Source: Eulemur rufifrons (lineage: Eukaryota; Chordata; Mammalia; Primates; Lemuridae). From it: DNA of 64,000 bases. How positions within the stretch are numbered: position 1 is the first letter of the stretch; every line of letters begins with the position of its first letter. The DNA is taken from contig NC_090983.1 in assembly GCF_041146395.1 (NCBI RefSeq), positions 62,813,501 through 62,877,500 of the forward strand, written 5' to 3'. A program made the translations under genes and the position numbers. Shown one piece after another: positions 61,086 through 64,000 of this stretch. The notes under the pieces were generated by a model. That model saw only the letters and a program-made list of their open reading frames with translations. It did not search any database and was not told where the DNA came from.

Positions 61086-61255
61086 AAATATTTCTCATCT
61101 AGAATGCTGACAGAATCACATGAGATGCTTTAAAAGATTGTTTTGTAATTTCTTGGTTCTCATCATAGACAAAATAAATTGGAATCTTTTGGGGCAGATC
61201 CCAGACATCAGTATTTTCTAAAACTCCATAGATGATTCTAATGTGCAGCTAAGAC
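61086..61255 (+). mobile_element. MER5A-like hAT miniature element
   Basis: tttctcatctagaatgctga, gaatcacatgagatgcttta, ttttggggcagatcccagac, atcagtattttctaaaactc, ttctaatgtgcagctaagac: the MER5 body in diverged form. Confidence 0.55.
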
Positions 61256-61271
61256 AAAGAAACCCTGAAAT

Positions 61272-61390
61272 TTCTTTTCAGCTGCCTCATTTTCCACATG
61301 TTCAAACTGAGGCTCAAAGAGATGAAGTGGCTTGCTCAGTGCCACAGAAAGCTAATGATATCCTGCCTAATTTCTGTCTGGTCTAAATGT
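61272..61390 (-). repeat. MIR fragment (antisense)
   Basis: cctcattttccacatgttca, aactgaggctcaaagagatg, gcttgctcagtgccacagaa: the reversed MIR core. Confidence 0.65.
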
Positions 61391-61939
61391 GTCTTATGTT
61401 AGTCTTTTCTCCAGATGCTTGTATTATGGCTGGGGAGATGCACTCTGATAATGATTACACAAATGATTCACATTTAAAAAGATTTACTAGATTAATATAA
61501 ATGAGAAATTAAATAAAGGCTAAAGATTGTAATGAAAAGATATACAAATAATTCTGCCTCATACTTTAAGAAAAGAATAGGTATAAAAATAAATTTCTCA
61601 CAATATTAAATACAAATTTGAGGAAAATTTACTATAGCAATAATAAATAGCACAAATATTACATAGGCAAGACTGTAAATCTGTGGTAGTAATTACTTAC
61701 TTTGTAATGATATATTATAATGAAGAAAGAAGAGTCATATAAGAAATGTTTGACTTCCCATTTATAAACTCCATGGGTTGAAAGCAAGCTCTAAATATAC
61801 AGAAAGAAATTAGTGAAAAAAGACATAACATAGCTGCAGATTAAAGATACTTTCTCCTGTACCCCTTATTCAAAATGGCTGAGATAAAAATTATTTCTGA
61901 GATGTCAGATTTGAATAACTCAATGGCTTTTTAGAACAT

Positions 61940-62645
61940 CCCAGAAGGTTGGTTCAACATATGCAAATCAATAAACGTGATTCACCACAGAAACAGAAGC
62001 AAAAACAAAGACCATGCTATCATCTCAATAGATGCAGAAAAAGCATTCAATAAAATCCAAAACCCTTTCATGATAAAAACCCTCAACAAACTAGGCATAA
62101 GAGGAAAATAACCTCAACATTATAAAAGCCGTGTATGACAAACTCACAGCGAACATCATACTGAATGGGGAAAAGTTGAAAGCATTCCCTCTAAGAACTG
62201 GAACAAGACAAGGGTGCCCACTGTCACCAGTTCTATTGAACATAGTACTAGAAGTCCTAGCCAGACCAATCAGGCAAGAGGAAGAAATAACTGGCATCCT
62301 AATTGGGAAAGAAGTTGTTAAAATATCCCTGTTTGCCAATGATATGACCCTATATAAAAAACCCTAAAGAATCCACTGAAAGACTCCTAGAATTGATAAG
62401 TAAATTCAACAAAGTCTGAGGTTACAAAATCAATGTACACAAATCAGTAGAATTTCTATATACTAATGACAGTCAAGCTGAGAGTCAAACCAAGACTCAA
62501 TACCATTCACAATAGCTACAAAGAAAATAAAATATACTTAACCAAGGAGGTGAAAGATCTCCATAAGCAGAACTACAAAACAGTGATGAAAAAAACCACA
62601 GATGACACAAACAAAAAAACGCTTTTAAAATATTTAAAAGGGTGC
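61940..62645 (+). mobile_element. L1 ORF2 fragment (reverse transcriptase region), inactive
   Basis: From ggttggttcaacatatgcaa through aatagatgcagaaaaagcat, to an open stretch at 62131-62367 encoding [40 protein letters not shown] and then FANDM. This is the L1 reverse transcriptase. The catalytic FADD motif reads FAND here, so the first Asp is lost. Further pieces run to about 62645 with an internal deletion, and both L1 ends are missing. It lies in IFIH1 intron 1, sense, 220 bp before exon 2. Confidence 0.88.
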
Positions 62646-62655
62646 TTGGCCCAGA

Positions 62656-62694
62656 GATTTATTTTTTTATTTTTTTATTTTTATTTTTTTTTTG
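62656..62694 (+). repeat. T-rich low-complexity tract
   Basis: (TTTTTTA)n-like run about 175 bp upstream of IFIH1 exon 2, adjoining the L1 fragment. Confidence 0.8.
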
Positions 62695-62867
62695 CCCTGT
62701 AGCATCCAGAATTGCTACAAGTAGCATTGTCATTTTCCTTAGTATTCAAATATAAGACTTTATTAATACTTATGCTTAATTGCTCAATTTTCCTAAAAGA
62801 TAATTACTGTTTAAATTTATTCACAAGATGTTTGATCTTATTTAATTCTACTTTTCTCTTAAAATAG

Positions 62868-63036
62868 ATTGATGCTGCAGAAAACAATGGAAATGAATCA
62901 GGTGTAAGAGAGCTACTTAGAAGAATCGTACAGAAAGAAAACTGGTTTTCTACATTTCTGAATATTCTTCATCAAACAGGAAACCATAAACTTGTCCAAG
63001 AATTGACGGGCACTGATTGCTCAGAAAACAATGCAG
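62868..63036 (+). CDS. IFIH1: IFIH1 (MDA5) exon 2: rest of CARD2
   Basis: 169 nt, 56 codons plus one base: [56 protein letters not shown]. It completes CARD2 (to about residue 190) and enters the CARD-helicase linker. Acceptor ctcttaaaatag, donor gcag|gtattt. It is in phase with exon 1 (RN R|IDAAENN). There are no stops or frameshifts. The next exons lie beyond the window. Confidence 0.96.
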
Positions 63037-63159
63037 GTATTTCTCATTTTACTAAGAAAGATTTTGCACATTTTGCCTAGTGATTGAAAGTTTAATGAAA
63101 CCTGTAGACAAAATACCAAATGCCAAGATTTTTACAATCAAAAGTTTAAGAGTGGAAAG

Positions 63160-63290
63160 GATTTGATAATCTATTTTATCCCCTGTACAAATGAGGAAAC
63201 TGATCCTTGGGAAAAGATTAACTTCTCAAAGACCACAAAACTCAGCAAACTGGGCTAGAATGTTGGCAATTGACTCCTAGTCCAACTAAC
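63160..63290 (-). repeat. MIR fragment (antisense)
   Basis: ttttatcccctgtacaaatg, aggaaactgatccttgggaa, ttctcaaagaccacaaaact: the reversed MIR core, in IFIH1 intron 2. Confidence 0.65.
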
Positions 63291-63704
63291 ACTCTCCACT
63301 ATCTATCTTATTTTGGAAACAAGATGATCGCTTGAAATTTTTATCAAGATTATTTAACATTGAATAGACACAAATAAATTTGAAGGAAATATTTCAATGA
63401 TATTACAATTCTGCTGCATGTTCTGAACATTTTAATAAATTTTTAAGTAATTTATTAAGCGTTTGATAAAAGGACAGTAATTGCCAACATAGCTCAACAT
63501 TACTTAATAGGAGTTTTAAAAATTATTCAGTTATAGTAATAAAATAACATAGCACTTTCACATATGTTATTTATAAATCTAATTTAACCTGCCACCTTAT
63601 TTTTCTTTTTATAGCAAGTATCCTATGTTTTCAAAAATATCATATGTAAAACAAATTGATAGTTAACTGTTAATAAATAATAATAACTATAATCATTGTA
63701 ATTT

Positions 63705-64000
63705 TGTTCTGTTGACCCAAATTGGCCAATGCAAATTTTGGTACTAAAAAGTGTGGTGCTGCTGTAACAAATACCTAAACATGTGGAAATGACTTTTAGA
63801 ACTGGGTAATGGATAGGGCCCGGAAGAGTTTTGCGGTGAATAATAGAGATATGAATGTTAAGTGCGATTCTGGTGAGGTCTCAGAAGGAAATGAGGAAAA
63901 AGCTGTTGAAAACTGGAAGAAAGGTGATCCTTGTTACAAAATGGCAAAGAACTTGATGGTGGACCTTGGAAGTGATGAAAATGGATATTTGGCCGAGGAG
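63705..64000 (+). mobile_element. Start of a MaLR (THE1/MST-type) internal region, cut by window edge
   Basis: Contains gctgctgtaacaaatacct, gtggaaatgacttttagaac, gaggtctcagaaggaaatga, gaaaggtgatccttgttaca and ggatatttggccgaggag. This is the 5' part of the ERVL-MaLR internal sequence. These elements lack a recognisable envelope gene and this part is non-coding here. An upstream LTR is not visible at the junction. It is in IFIH1 intron 2. Confidence 0.8.

Overview
This is a window of primate nuclear genome, most likely from a strepsirrhine and probably a lemur. It holds intron-containing vertebrate genes in an AT-rich background full of Alu, L1, HAL1, L2, MIR, MaLR, hAT, Tigger and mariner repeats. 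The Alu copies carry the strepsirrhine-type right arm (gaggttgctgtgagctaggctga), and two carry a 33-base linker insertion that I associate with lemur Alus. Two L1 3' ends are of a type I associate with strepsirrhines (..ttttgtacccccataat..), and there are short non-autonomous elements with piggyBac-like and mariner-like ends. There are no bacterial, CRISPR, plasmid or exogenous viral features.

Three protein-coding genes lie in the order KCNH7 > / < GCA / IFIH1 >. This is the inverted view of the human 2q24 neighbourhood. (1) Positions 1-7084 hold the 3' end of KCNH7 (ERG3/Kv11.3) on the plus strand: the penultimate and last coding exons (3997-4189, 6818-7084). Its two resolved introns are largely filled by a near full-length hAT-Charlie element (284-2645) and a near full-length mariner (4991-6244), both dead. 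(2) Positions 18663-42418 hold the whole coding region of GCA (grancalcin) on the minus strand. Eight coding exons join in frame to 663 nt, giving 220 aa with penta-EF-hand architecture. It starts in a CpG-rich promoter at about 42.1-42.75 kb. (3) From 55244 the window contains the start of IFIH1 (MDA5) on the plus strand: promoter with a tandem ISRE and TATA box, exon 1 (CARD1 and part of CARD2) and exon 2 (62868-63036, rest of CARD2). The gene runs off the right edge. GCA and IFIH1 are divergent, with start codons about 12.8 kb apart.

The intergenic regions (7.1-18.6 kb and 42.8-54.9 kb) and introns contain no further gene that I can support. They contain repeats of several ages: ancient MIR/L2/MER5-type elements, a HAL1 (about 24.5-26.0 kb), an internally deleted L1 (34.4-36.1 kb), a stacked block of Tigger, MaLR LTR and Tigger (48.35-50.33 kb), an L1 ORF2 fragment in IFIH1 intron 1, and the start of a MaLR internal region at the right edge.

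I found no new genetic system. The observations most worth a second look are: an inverted pair of lemur-type Alus that bracket GCA exons 6 and 7 and could promote circularisation, skipping or editing; a second tightly spaced inverted Alu pair in GCA intron 2; a long-arm mariner-type palindrome at 36.2 kb; a piggyBac-type miniature element just beyond the GCA coding end; and a compact interferon-response promoter at IFIH1.
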